DNA from: Scenedesmus sp. ARA3
Taxonomy: Eukaryota > Chlorophyta > Chlorophyceae > Sphaeropleales > Scenedesmaceae
Direction of reading: 5' to 3'
Assembly: GCA_004335835.1 (NCBI GenBank)
Contig: RWJK01001528.1
Span: forward strand, 1 to 64,000
DNA: 64,000 nt
A program made the translations under genes and the position numbers. The notes under the pieces were generated by a model. The model worked only from the letters and a program-made list of their open reading frames with translations, was not told the DNA's origin and searched no databases. Below, one piece after another: positions 1 to 11,341 of this stretch (the first letter of the stretch is position 1; every line of letters begins with the position of its first letter).

Positions 1-3000
1 CCGCGTAGGCGTGCTGCTGTCTGGCGGCCTGGACTCCTCTCTGGTGGCTGCCATCGCCAGCCGCGCGATCAAGTCAAGCGACAGCGTGTGGGGTAACAGG
101 CTGCACTCCTTCTGCGTGGGCCTGCCTGGCAGCCCTGACCTGAAGGCGGGCAGGGAGGTGGCAGACTTCCTGGGAACAGACCACCACGAGTTCACCTTCA
201 CGGTGCAGGTGTGTGTTCTGTGTGTACGATGGTTTCAATGTGATGCCTTGCTGGCCGGCCTAACTCGTTGCAGCAGGGCATTGACGCCATCAGCAGCGAC
301 ATCCAGCACATGGCAATCACTCGGTCACTGCCGCTCACTGCTTCACACATCACACCTTTGCTGCTCACTTTGATTGTCACTTGCAGGAGGGCATCGACGC
401 CATCAGCAATCTCAGTCAGCACATTGAGACCTACGACGTGACCACCATCCGCGCCAGCACACCATACGTCACTGCTTTTAACAACGTACTGCATGTGCTT
501 GTTTTGGTGGAGGGCATTGACGCCATCAACGACGTCATCCAGCACATTGAGACTTATGCGTCACAACAATCCGTGCACGCTCACACTAATTCCTCACTAC
601 CCGGTCACACTCATTTCTCACTTGCAGGAGGGCATCGACGCCATCAGTGACGTCATCCAGCACATTGAGACGTACGACGTCACAACAATCCGCGCCAGCA
701 CACCCATGTTCCTCATGAGCCGCAAGATCAAGGCGCTGGGAGTGAAGATGGTGCTGTCGGGAGAGGGCTCCGACGAGGTGTTTGGAGGCTACCTCTACTT
801 CCACAAGGCGCCAAACAGGGTGAGCATGTGTTTTGTGACATGTTATGTAACAACATATGTAACAGTGCTGCAAGTTGGTGTGAAGATGGTGCTGTCGGGA
901 GAGGGCAGTGATGAGGTGTTCGGAGGCTACCCGTACTTACAGATAGCGCCAAACAGGGTGCGCGTTGTACCTGTTGTTACCAAGTGTTATGATAGCATCA
1001 CACATGTTGGGCTCTGCTGTAGCGCTAGCTGGGCCTCAAGTAGTACTGAGCGGGGAGAACAGCGGTGTTTGGCGCCTTGTGGAAGTATAGGATGTCTCTC
1101 CAAGTGCCTTTGGAGGATACCTGTACTTCCACAAGGCGCCAAACAGGGTGAGCATAGGTTATGTAACACGTTATGTGACAGTTTGTCGTAACAGAGTGTA
1201 AGTGTGCTGTGAAGCTGGTGCTGAGCGGCAAGGGCAAACTACTTCGTCTTTACTCACTGACATGTTTCATTACATGTTCCCCACTACACTGTTGCAAAAA
1301 CGGTACGCAAGGTGCAGGCACTATCCTAATGCTGGTGTCTCGTGTCTGCACTCAATCATGTTTGGTACTCGTGCTGTTCGCCATTCGTCTCATTCCACTG
1401 CTTGCAGGAGGAGTTCTTCCAGGAGGCGGTGCGCAAGGTGCAGGCGCTGCAAGCTTTGACTGCCTTTGTCTGCACCCACTTACACTAATTCAACTGCTGC
1501 TTGTCTCACTGCATAGGCACCCTCAGGAGGAGTTCTTCCAGGAAACAGTATGCAAGATGCAGGCGCTTTGTGAGTTACTTGTGCCGGAGTTTCACTTGCT
1601 GACACTGTTCCACTGCATGCATTCCTGCAACTGCAGGAGGAGTTCTTTCAGGAGACTGTGCGCAAGGTGCAGGCGCTGTACCAGTTTGACTGCCCCAAAT
1701 CTGCGCCAACTGACGTATGTCTTCTGCTGTTTTTGCACCTTGCACCCACAGGAGGAGTTCTTTCAGGAGACTGTGCGCAAGGTGCAGGCGCTGTACCAGT
1801 TTGACTGCCCCAATCTGTGCCCACTGACGTATGACTTCTACTGTTTTTGTACCTTGCACCCACAGGAGGAGTTCTTCCAGGAGACGGTGCGCAAGGTGCA
1901 GGCGCTGTACCAGTTTGACTGCCTGCGCGCCAACAAGTCCACCATGGCGTGGGGCGTGGAGGCGCGCGTGCCCTTCCTGGACAGGCAGTTCCTCAACGTG
2001 GCCATGGCGATTGACCCGGCAGAGAAGATGATCAACAAGGCCGAGGGTGGGTTTGACTGTGGCTGCTGCTGCTGCTGCTTCTGTCCGGGTGTCTGTCTCC
2101 CAAGTGCGAGCTTGCTGTTTTGTTCTTTGTTGAGTGACCCTGCGGAGGACTTGGTTCACAAGGCAGAGGGTGGATTTGGAACCTGCTGTCGTTGCCTTGA
2201 GTGGTGCCGTGCGCTTCCTGGACAGGCAGTTCCTCAACGTGGCCATGGCCATTGACTCTGCGGAGAAGATGATCAACACGGCCGAAGATGAGCGCTGCTG
2301 CTACTTCCTCACCCTCTTCGTCGCTTTCAATGACTCTTTGCAGTATGAGTTTGCTGCTTAGCGTCTGGGCAGGCTGCCTGGGCAACACATCTTGCTCATT
2401 CAATCCCTTTTAGACCAACCGGGCAGCTGGACACACTGTGCGTCAATGGTAGCGGCAGTCACAAAACCACCGTTTATCTTGGTGTGCTCTTGGTGTGCAG
2501 GCCGCATGGAGAAGTACATCCTGCGCAAGGCCTTTGACACCCCGGAGAACCCCTACCTGCCCGCGCACGTGCTGTGGCGCCAGAAGGAGCAGTTCAGCGA
2601 CGGCGTGGGATACAGCTGGATCGACGGGCTCAAGGACCACGCCAACAACGTGGTCAGCGACCAGATGCTGGCGGCTGCGCAACACAGGTAAGCGAGCCGG
2701 TGGAAGTTGCAAAACCAACTCGTCACAGCTACTGTATCAACTTAGTTCTTTTCTGAAGCACATTCTTGTTGCACAGCTGTGGGTCTCCCTCCTTGTTGCG
2801 CCAGTGTTTTCGTCACACACAAGTGCCATCTGAACAATTCAACCTGAACGCTGCGCAGGTACCTGGACAACACCCCCCGCACCAAGGAGGCCTACTTCTA
2901 CCGCTCCATCTTCGAGAGCCACTTCCCGCAGAAGGCAGCAGCAGACACAGTGCCAGGTGCGGCCAGCGCTGATATGCAGCTGCAGTCCATTGTATATCCA

Positions 3001-3411
3001 GCCATGATGGTGTGTTTGCAGCAGTGCCTGATGTACCCCTGAAGTTCCGCATGTTTGTGCGCATTTGCAGTGTTTCAGGCCCTGAAGCAGCCCTTGCTGA
3101 ACTGGTGCTGGCAGCCAAAAGCTGTAAATGTATAGATGCACGGCTTTCCTGCTGCTGAGCATATGCTGCTGCCTTCTTCGCAAGTACGAGCTACATGTAT
3201 GTCAGCAACTGCTACAAATTTACATGAAATGTCACGCTGACGACCAAGGGTCTGTGTTGCTGCTGCTGCTGCTGCAGGCGGCCCCTCCGTGGCGTGCAGC
3301 ACAGCCACTGCAGCGCTGTGGGACGCAGCCTGGGCAGGCTGCGAGGACCCATCAGGCCGCGCAGTGGCGGGCGTGCACGACAGCGCGTATGAGAAGCCCG
3401 CAGCAAACTGA
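1..3411 (+). CDS. ASN1: Asparagine synthetase (glutamine-hydrolysing), synthetase domain, 5' partial
   Basis: Transfers the amide of glutamine to aspartate, using ATP, to make asparagine in the cytosol. Exons read as join(<1..208, 628..819, 1866..2046, 2501..2687, 2859..2956, 3278..3411); phase closes throughout and gives 332 residues plus a TGA stop. The window opens at the ATP-pyrophosphatase loop LLSGGLDSS; the N-terminal glutaminase domain lies upstream. Further family blocks are [62 protein letters not shown] and the C-terminal [12 protein letters not shown]. The length and C-terminus fit plant-type enzymes. Most introns hold partial copies of the adjacent exon, listed separately, so an automatic gene caller could mis-splice here. 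Family assignment is certain; use of exactly these exon copies is inferred from protein continuity. Confidence 0.95.
271..627 (+). repeat. Three upstream partial copies of asparagine synthetase exon 2
   Basis: Copies near 275-312, 384-465 and 508-573 repeat the start of the exon that begins at 628 ([16 protein letters not shown]), with a CAG acceptor or a close match. None reaches the exon's 3' half or its donor. Confidence 0.85.
860..1235 (+). repeat. Downstream partial copies of asparagine synthetase exon 2, one of them inverted
   Basis: Direct copies of the exon 3' end ([19 protein letters not shown] followed by GTG) occur near 879-960, 1115-1149 and, poorly preserved, 1208-1232. At 1068-1087 there is an inverted copy that pairs perfectly over 20 bp with 1124-1143. 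Confidence 0.8.
1403..1865 (+). repeat. Four upstream partial copies of asparagine synthetase exon 3
   Basis: Copies beginning near 1409, 1524, 1636 and 1750 each carry a CAG acceptor and about 50 nt encoding [12 protein letters not shown] before diverging. Spacing is about 112-116 nt. The complete exon is the fifth and last copy, at 1866. Confidence 0.9.
2130..2290 (+). repeat. Downstream partial copies of asparagine synthetase exon 3
   Basis: A short copy of the DPAE..-NKAEG end lies near 2137-2171. A longer copy of [20 protein letters not shown] lies near 2213-2285. Both repeat the 3' part of exon 1866-2046, and neither has its acceptor side. Confidence 0.8.
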
Positions 3412-3655
3412 ACTGCTGCTGATGCATGCAGCAGCAGGAGCAGCAGCAACTTGGTGCGTGTATGAGAAGCCCGCAGCAAACTGAACTGCTGCTGATGCAT
3501 GCAGCAGCAGGAGCAGCAGCCGCAGCAGCAACTTGGTGCGCGTACGAGAAGCGCGCCGCCAACTGAGCTGCTGCTGATGTTTTGGAGCAGCAGCAGCTCG
3601 ATGTGCGTACGAAAAGCCTGCAGCAAACTAAGCTGCCACTGATGCAGCAGCAGCT
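3385..3655 (+). repeat. Tandem repeat over the asparagine synthetase stop codon
   Basis: Four degenerate units of about 68-80 nt (starting near 3387, 3459, 3539 and 3607) repeat the last codons YEKPAAN, the TGA and the following CAG-rich 3' UTR. The later units are untranslated. Confidence 0.8.
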
Positions 3656-4425
3656 TGGTGCTTGGCGAGCTTGGAGGATTGCTGCCGCACAGCTTGCAGG
3701 ATCAGCTGCAAGCGGGCGCAGGGAGGTTGAGCTGCCGTTTGTGCAGCAGCTGCAGCAGACTGAGCCGTTCCCTCAGGAATTTTTGAGGCGTTGCAGCTTG
3801 GAGGATCAGCCGCGGCAATGGACGGGGCGGCAGGCACTTTTGGAACAGCGGAAGGAGCGGCAACATCAACAGCTGCTGAGAGAGCAGCAAGCTCGGGCGG
3901 CTTTTTTGGATGCAGCAGTGTATTGCAGATGCTGCCGATTGCTGATCTCGGGATTATATGAGTAGCAGCTGCAGCAGAAGCAAGGTTTGTTGCTTGTGTT
4001 GGGCAGCTTTGTGGCTGACAACAGCAGTGGCAGGTGGCAGTGTGTTGTTGCAAGCAGCACACGGGCAGGAAGTGTACAATTGGACGCAGCCTGGGCCTTG
4101 GCAGTTGCCTGTTTGTGTGATACGCATGCGCCCGCCATTGCGGGTGCTGCTTTGTGCACACACGTGATACTTGCCCCTTGGTTGCCAGAATTTGCAGCTG
4201 GTGGCGTCTGCTGCATCGCTGTGCCAGCAGCATGTGTACAGCTTGCATACTGCTGAACTAGCTTGTGGGCAGGGTTTGCACCACTGGCAGTGCGTGGTGC
4301 GGTATGTGGGCTGGCAGCAGAGAGCTAGACGCCAAGTGAAGTGCCCAGTTTTTCATTCTACAAGGTACTGCTTACTACTTGATGCAGCATTACGGGATTC
4401 GCCCTCTGGCCTTTGTTTTGCCTCC

Positions 4426-4578
4426 TGTAATTGTGGCAGATGTTGTGAACGGCAGTGTGCCTGCAGTGTGTGGCAAATACCATGCTGCACATATCAGGCA
4501 GCCGCTGCGGTCCACAGGATCATTTGTTCAGCATTGCTTTGTTGAATTCGTGCGCCATCAGGCGTCGCCTTGTTGTAA
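4426..4578 (+). terminator. Candidate TGTAA polyadenylation motifs for asparagine synthetase
   Basis: TGTAA occurs at 4426-4430 and 4574-4578, about 1.0-1.2 kb after the stop. TGTAA is the usual chlorophycean polyadenylation signal; which one is used cannot be told from sequence. Confidence 0.3.
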
Positions 4579-4587
4579 AGCACAGGA

Positions 4588-4773
4588 TCATTGCATCTGC
4601 AAGTCATAATACATTGGAGCCACAATGTGGCCGGTGTCTGCCTGGCAGGCCTGCCAAGGGACGTCATAGGGGCATACTGCTGCTTTATCAGACGAATCCA
4701 CCCAAAGGTACGCTCTACGGTGCTTGAGATGAGGGAGGCTTGAGCTGTCCTGACCAGCCTGGTCACAAGTCAA
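4588..4773 (-). other. Possible transposase-derived fragment
   Basis: A 61-codon minus-strand reading frame contains a VERTFGWIRL-like string, resembling the C-terminal part of DDE transposases of the IS5/Harbinger type. There are no terminal repeats and no further domain. It sits between the asparagine synthetase 3' UTR and the Lhcb7 start and may be chance. Confidence 0.2.
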
Positions 4774-4994
4774 TAGCTTGTCATGACTAGGGTTAGGTCA
4801 TCCAATACTGCTGCTACAGCTCAGTGAGCACTCTGATTGTTGATGGGTCAACCGATTACCGCCACAGCTCAAGCATCGCTTCATTTCATCGTTCGCCCCT
4901 GCCTCAACTTCAAGCCTTGCTTGCTCAAACAGCAGCATCGCAGAGCGTGGGATCGCTTGTACTGTCCATATATTTGCAAATTCAGGCGTATTAG

Positions 4995-7900
4995 ATGTCA
5001 GCAATGAGGTTGGCTAGTGCGATGCGAGGCCAGTGTGCTTTGCAGCAGCGACAGAGCACTGGTCGCCTGCTAGCCACACGGCCAACTGTCCGGAGAATAC
5101 CATGCAGATATGTGCAGGTGTCCTCAAACACTGAAGTGAGTTTGATTGCACGGCAGCATTGTGCCATCCACGTGCTGAGCAATTGTATGCAAACCGCTGC
5201 TGCAGCTGTAGCTGCCTGCTGTCAGCAGCGGCAGGTTGCACTGTACACCTCCTGCATACTGTATGCAGCAACACTCCAGGCCATTTATGTGTAGCACGCG
5301 TGAGCGATGAATCGCTGCTGTTGTTCTTGCAGGAGCGTGAATCCAGCACAACCAGCACCACTCAGCAAGCACAGCAGCCCCAGCAACAGCCGCAGCCTGA
5401 GAGTCCAGCAGCGCAGCAGGATGTTGCTACAGCTGCTGCCAAGTTTGTGGCTGAAGCCGTTGCATCCCCAATTTTCTATCTCATAGCAGGTGGGTGATTG
5501 CACCGGCTCCTTTAAGCACGACCTTGACGGCATGCAGCGCACTTGCTTGTCTGAAAACATCTGCGCTAGTGCTACGCCATCTAGCAACTGACTGAAAACA
5601 GCACTGCACTGTGACCTGTCTGCAAATGTCGCCTGTGTGTTCTGGTTGCTGCTGTTCCTCAGCAACAGCCGCGCCGCTGCAGAAAGGGACAACTGTCAGC
5701 CGCACACCTGCCCTACACCTGCTCAACACAAGAGTCGCACAGGCTGTCCAAACATACAAACGCATTAGCCACATGTTTAGGGCCACTGACAAACAACGTT
5801 GTGACAAGAATTGTGTTCATTCCGAATATGTTGTACTATGCTGTGTTTCAACACACATGTGTGGTCTTGTGTCTAAACGCACCCTGCTGACCATCAAGCC
5901 CGTGTCCAGCACAGAAGAGCTAAACACAGAGCCATTGACGGTTCACGCGGCTTCACACAACTTATCTGTTGTTGACATAGAAATTGCATCAGTTGCATGC
6001 AAGCAGGCTATTGAAGCATTCAAAGGATTTGAATGTGTTGTGTGTATCCCCCTTCCTCTTTATGTGTGCAGGCCTGCTGACCATCAAGCTGGTGTCCAGC
6101 ACAGGCGAGCAGGCCTCAGGCATCTTGATAGCAGCAGCAGCGCCTGTCACGCTGCTGACAGCACTTTCTAAGAGCAGCCTGGGCAAGCAGGTGCAGCAGG
6201 GGCTTGAAGAGAAGCTGCCGCAGCTGGAGGCAGAGGCGGCAGCGCTGAAGCAGCAGCACGCAGGTGGGTGCAGCATGGTTATTTTAGCATGATGGGAGCA
6301 GCGGCACGCAGGTTGGTAACGTGTATCGTAGTATGTTAAGACGGGGCTCCACCCAAAAAAATTGCAGAAGGAAACCAAGTATAGAACAGTCAGTTCAAGG
6401 CTTGCGTTGTGCAGCAGCAGCAGCATTAGGGCAGCCTGGGCAGGCAGGTGCAGCAGCGGCTTGAAGAGAAGTTGCCACAGCTGGAGGCAGAGGCGGCAGC
6501 GCCGAAGCAGCAGCATGCAGGTGGGTGCAGCATGGTTATTTTAGCATGATGGGAGCAGCCGCATGTAGGTTGGTAATGTGTATCGTAGTATTTTGAGAGG
6601 GGGCTCCACCCACAAAAACCCAGAAGGAAACCAAGTATAGAACACTCAGTTCAAGGCTTGCGTTGTGCAGCAGCAGCAGCATAGGGCAGCCTGGGCAAGC
6701 AGGTGCAGCAGGGGCTTGAAGAGAAGCTGCCACAGCTGAAGGCAGAGGCGGCAGCACTTAAGCAGCAGCATGCAGGTCCGTGCAGCATGTTTGAAACAGC
6801 AGCACGCAGCTGGTAAGAGTGAGTTGTACATGGCGCCGTTAGCCATTTACTGGGTGGCAGTCCAACATGTGGTGCGTGCGCGACATGTTTGACCAGGTGC
6901 GCGACATGTTTGACCAGTTTTGACCTGAACTATGCTGCTGCTGCTGTTGCTGCTGCACACGTGCAGAGGCGCGCAGCCGCAGCCGCTGGTACGGCCCGCA
7001 GCGCCCGCAGCTGCCGGCAGCGCTTGGTGGCTGCCAGGCGCACCTGAGCGGAGCAGTTGCTGGCGACTATGGTTTTGACCCGCTGGGCCTGTCACAGCAG
7101 CAGGAGGCGTTTGACAAGTACTTTGAAGCGGAGCTGTTGCATGCGCGGTGAGTGATGCTCTTGAACAAAATGTGCAATACAGAGCGTGCTGGGCAGCTTC
7201 GAGTGTGCACCGCAGTAGCAGCACAAGACAGTTCAAACTATCTGTTAAAGAGTCTGTCTTGCTCCCTATCTCCCTGCTTCTTTGCTTCTTTGCAGCTGTG
7301 GGCTGCCTCATGCCTGAGGCGCTCAACCTGGGTTCTTTCCTACCCTTCGTGCTGCACGTCACCTTACCGTGTTCTCTTGCTGCTGAATCTCAGCTTTTCC
7401 TTTTTGCATGTGGCAGCTGCGCCATGCTGGCTGCTGTGAGTTGCCTGATCCCTGAGGCACTCAGCCTCGCTTGTGTCTCTGCCTTGCCTATGACACCTCA
7501 TCCCATCAATTCCCCTGCTGATTCTATGCAACTTGCAGCTGGGCCATGCTGGCTGCTGTGGGCTGCCTCATCCCTGAGGCGCTCAGCCTGGGTGGTGGTC
7601 TCTTCCCTACTTGCTGCATATCTCCACACCCTGTGCGCGATGCTTGGTTTAGCTGTACTGACCTCTTTGCGCTGTGCTGTATTTCAATCCATCATGCTTC
7701 TCCTTTTTTGCTTTTGACAGCTGGGCCATGCTGGCTGCTGTCGGCTGCCTCATCCCTGAGGCGCTCAGCCTGGCTGGGGTGGAGCTGGGGGAGCCGGTGT
7801 GGTGGAAGGTCGGTGCTGCCAAGCTGCAGGGCGGCGTGACACTCAACTATGCGGGCATTGAAGGCTTTAGGATAGCAGGTGGGTTAGGTGGAAGCACTTG

Positions 7901-9052
7901 TTAGGGCTTTAGGCAAGCAGATGGGCGGCTGGCTGGGTACATTGCGGGATGTTGTAGGTGAAGCCAGCATGCAGGCATTGAGGGCTTCAAGACATCATAC
8001 ATGTGGCTGAGGGGCTGGGGGGGCTCAATGGCTGGAGTGGAGCTGGGGGAGCCTGTGTGGTGGAAGGTGGGCGCTGCCAAGCTGCAGGGAGGCGTGACGC
8101 TCAACTACGCAGGCATTGAGGGCTTCAGGATAGCAGGTGGGTCAGGTGGAAGCACTAGTCGGGGCTTTGGGATAGCAGATGGGCGGCTGGCAGGGTACAT
8201 TGCGGGATGTTGTAGGACAAGCTAGCACGCAGGCATTGAGGGCTTCAAGACATCAGATATGTGGCTGGGGGGCTGGGGGCCTGGATGGCTGGAGTGGAGC
8301 TGGGGGAGCCTGTGTGGTGGAAGGTGGGCGCTGCCAAGCTGCAGGGCGGCGTGACACTCAACTACGCAGGCATTGAGGGGTTCAGGATAGCAGGTGGGTG
8401 GCTGGGAGCGTTATTCTGGGCTATAAGATGGCATGTGTGTTGCTGGGTGGCTGGGTGGGGCAAACAATTTAGGCAAGCTGCAGGGCGGCGTGGCGTCAAC
8501 TGTGCAAAAGTCCAGGGCTGTAGAGTTTGGGTTGCTGGCTGGGTGGGTGGGGTGTGTGAGTTACACAACCTAGGCAAGCTGCAGGAGGCCAAGCTGCAGG
8601 GAGGCGTGACGCTCAACTACGCAGGCATCGAGGGCTTCAGGATAGCAGGTGGGTTGCCGCGTGGCTGTGTTGAGCGGGTTACGCGCTGTTGTAGGGCAGC
8701 CAGCACATGCTGTGCATGTCAGTGCCTGCTCTCTGTGAGCCCTTAGGCGTCAAGGACTTCAGCATAGCACATGGCTGGCTGGCTGGCTGGATGGATGGAT
8801 GGCTGGTGGTGTGGGTTGCGTGCAGTTGTATAACGCCCCAGCTGGCAGCTGTGCATGTATGAATGTATGTGCTTGACTCCTTTGGGCCTTTCATGGGTGG
8901 TGGGTGGAAGAGATGTTGAAGAGCATGCAAGTGCGTTGCTGTGCATCCATGTGTGTGCCCTGTTTTGGGCCTTTTAGTGGTGCTGGCCATGGATGGGCTA
9001 TCAAAGGTGCCTGCCGGGATTTTTGTAAACCTGTCTGTGCTGGTTCCCGTGC

Positions 9053-9105
<53 letters not shown>

Positions 9106-10367
9106 GGGTGTGCAGGCAAGCAGGGCATTGGCATCATTGCAGCATGCCAGGCAGTGCTGATGGGAGGGCCGGAGTACGCACGGTGAGCTGAAAACCCGAC
9201 AAAACCCCAAACATGGCTGGTCAACAGCAGAGCTGCAGAGCTCTACAGCTGGAAGACGCAGCTATAGCTTTAGTCAGAAGCTGCAGATGGTGAAGGCCGG
9301 GAGATGTGTGGTGTGTAGCAGCGTCAGTATGCGCCGGCAAGGCTGACTGCAGCATCATGCATGCAGGGCTGCTGCAGCCTCCTTTGTAGCTGGCAGCTGA
9401 CTAAGAAGCTGAACACCTGCTTACTGCTGGCTGGTGTTTGCTGCTGCTGCTGCTGCCACCTGCTACTCCTGCCTCCTTGCAGGCAAGTTGGCATCAAGAG
9501 TTTGGAGCCCGTGGGAGTGTTCCTACCAGGTGTGCAACTTACTGTGAAATACTGTTTTGATGCGCTGTGCGTCACTGGCCAATTGCTGGATGTTGTTGTC
9601 CACTGGCAAGCACTGTCCGAGCACACTTGATAGCTAATGCACGATTGGAAGCTGCAGCTTCAAGCCCATTGCTTACATGTATGTAAACTCTCTTTTAACA
9701 GTAGTATGTCTTGTACGGTGCGTACTGCACACGCACCACCATGTGCTCTGACTGTTGCTTACGGCTTGCTGTGAAGCGGTGAACTGCTCCTCCTGACTGT
9801 CCGCCTGCTGCTACGTTGTTACTTTTTGATAATGATCACCTGCAGGGGACCAGAGCTACCCTGGCGGCGCGCCCTTCGACCCACTGGGGTTCAGCAGCCC
9901 AATGGCATAGTTGACCAGGGGTCAATATCAGTCAAACATGCCCAGCAGACCAAAGCTAACCAGCCTGGAATAACTCAAGCATATGCCTGGTGCCGAGCTC
10001 CTGCACTTTCCTGCAGGAGACTAGCCTAGTCATCTTCCCGGCAGACTAACGCTTGGCTGGCTATGCAGCAGTCTTCTGCTGTTCTTACTGTGTGTTTCGT
10101 GCTGTTTGTTATCCTGCAGGGGACCAGAACTACCCCGGCGGCGCGCCGTTTGACCCTCTGGGGTTCAGCAGCAAGCCCGACGAGTTTGTTGACCAGGCGG
10201 TCAAAGAGGTCAAAAACGGGCGGCTGGCAATGCTGGCTATGGCTGGTTACTTTGCGCAGGCGGCAGTTACGCGGCAGGGCCCGCTGCAGAACTTGATTGA
10301 CTTTGCAGCTGACCCGGTGCATAACAATGTCTTTGGATATATCACAGGCAACGATGTGTCCCGTTGA
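4995..10367 (+). CDS. LHCB7: Lhcb7-like chlorophyll a/b-binding protein
   Basis: Exons join(4995..5135, 5333..5489, 6072..6263, 6967..7147, 7721..7878, 9116..9182, 9483..9529, 10120..10367) close in phase and give 396 residues. The first ~45 residues look like a chloroplast transit peptide. A Gln-rich stretch and an extra hydrophobic segment ([16 protein letters not shown], then [16 protein letters not shown]) follow. The LHC fold comes next: [10 protein letters not shown], helix [14 protein letters not shown] with its Glu/His/Arg ligands, GEPVWWKVG, middle helix [12 protein letters not shown], the loop [18 protein letters not shown], and helix [19 protein letters not shown]. The GPEYAR and PGDxNYPGG blocks are those I recall for Lhcb7, the rare antenna protein, rather than CP26 or CP29. 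It should bind chlorophyll and carotenoid in thylakoids. Several exons have partial duplicates, so exon choice at 7721 is the least certain. Confidence 0.88.
5878..5920 (+). repeat. Upstream partial copy of Lhcb7 exon 3
   Basis: The sequence near 5882-5918 repeats the start of exon 6072-6263 (LLTIK.VSST) and then diverges. Confidence 0.75.
6360..6780 (+). repeat. Two downstream partial copies of Lhcb7 exon 3
   Basis: Copies at about 6428-6519 and 6688-6776 repeat the exon 3' half ([16 protein letters not shown], then AL/PKQQHAG with GTGGGT or GTCCGT after it). They lie in a roughly 260-nt unit that also repeats the flanking intron sequence. Confidence 0.85.
7290..7720 (+). repeat. Three upstream partial copies of Lhcb7 exon 5
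   Basis: Copies starting near 7292, 7418 and 7538 carry an acceptor-like CAG and encode parts of [17 protein letters not shown]. They precede the complete exon at 7721 with a period near 120-180 nt. Confidence 0.9.
8025..8655 (+). repeat. Three downstream partial copies of Lhcb7 exon 5
   Basis: Copies at about 8030-8134, 8289-8393 and 8588-8649 repeat [20 protein letters not shown] through [12 protein letters not shown], or only its end. Each finishes at the same donor, GCAG|GTGGGT. The protein sequence is nearly unchanged. Confidence 0.9.
8769..8812 (+). repeat. (GGCT)n/(GGAT)n microsatellite
   Basis: Tetranucleotide run in the long intron of the Lhcb7 gene, next to further GGCT-rich sequence. 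Confidence 0.85.
9843..9945 (+). repeat. Truncated upstream copy of the Lhcb7 last exon
   Basis: An acceptor CAG followed by [18 protein letters not shown] copies the start of exon 10120-10367. It then reads PMA and an in-frame TAG at about 9908. If spliced in, it would end the protein before helix A. Confidence 0.85.
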
Positions 10368-11341
10368 CAGCCGCGGAGGTGTTTACTGTACTTGTCTATG
10401 ATGGCGCATCATTGGCACAGCTGTGCCTCGATGAGCCATTTATCGAGCCTTGAGACGCTTGCTGGCTGTTGTGTAGCATGTAGGCTGTGCCACACGGTGA
10501 CTGTTGGTGTTGGAAAATTTGCAGCTGCAGGTTTGGCAAGGCGCTGGCAGCACACGCGGTGCTCCACAGTTTGTGCATGTTCAAGTCACGCGCTCTTGGA
10601 ACCGGTGTTGCTGCGTTCAATCCTTGCTGTTTGCAGCTGTTTGTCGCTTGCTTTGTTGCATTGTTGCAGTTTGGTGCCACTCTATCGGACTTCAGCATCA
10701 TGCACAGCGGCGTGCTGCTGAAACTTGGTGCAACTTGCAGCAACTTGAAGTTTGTTGCGCAGCATGCTGCAGCAGTGCTGCTCCTGCTGAGAGCCTGGGG
10801 CCGGTCACATTGTGTAACCAGCAGGGCAAGCTGTAACCCAATGCCTACATAGAGTGTATTGGCTGCATAGATTTGGGAACCGGCATGCCTGCGCCAACTT
10901 CAACGCATGCCACAAGTTCACTGCATGAAGTTTCCCTGTTACACGCTTGCGCCAGCAGCTGCAGCAGCCTGTTCAGTGCTGCAAGACAAACACCAATGTA
11001 ATGTCTAATTGTTGGTGCAGTTCATCGTGCTGACAGCACTGAATCCTGTGTCCACGCAGGTAACATGAAGTGGTTTCGTAAGACTCAACGTAACAACAGC
11101 ATGGCTGTGTTGCAAGGCACAATATGCCGTCATAGCAACGTTTCGTAAGCCTGGTTGATGCACACTGGTTGCTCCTGCTTTGCTGCCTTCCGTTGACACC
11201 AGCCTGCTTGCAGTGACCATTTGTCATCGACTGAGCCTTGCTGAAGCCACAGCTGAACAGGAGGCTCACAATCAAAAGTTATAAACAGGATCTGGGCCAT
11301 AAGGCAGCCTTTCCTTGATAGTCTACCAGATCACTTGCACC
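10368..11341 (+). other. Lhcb7 3' UTR and SDHB upstream region
   Basis: No convincing coding sequence. TGTAA motifs at 10813-10817 and 10832-10836 are candidate polyadenylation signals for Lhcb7, about 450-470 nt past its stop. The rest would hold the SDHB promoter. Confidence 0.5.
11278..11287 (+). promoter_or_regulatory. TATA-like element upstream of SDHB
   Basis: GTTATAAAC lies about 55-64 nt before the SDHB ATG. That would imply a short 5' UTR of roughly 30 nt. The site is defined by sequence match only. Confidence 0.3.

Noticed and set aside
8679..9224. Long minus-strand frame with Ser and Gln runs opposite the Lhcb7 intron
   Set aside because: It is the complement of a (CTG)n tract and GGCT repeats; no conserved block, and it lies in an intron.
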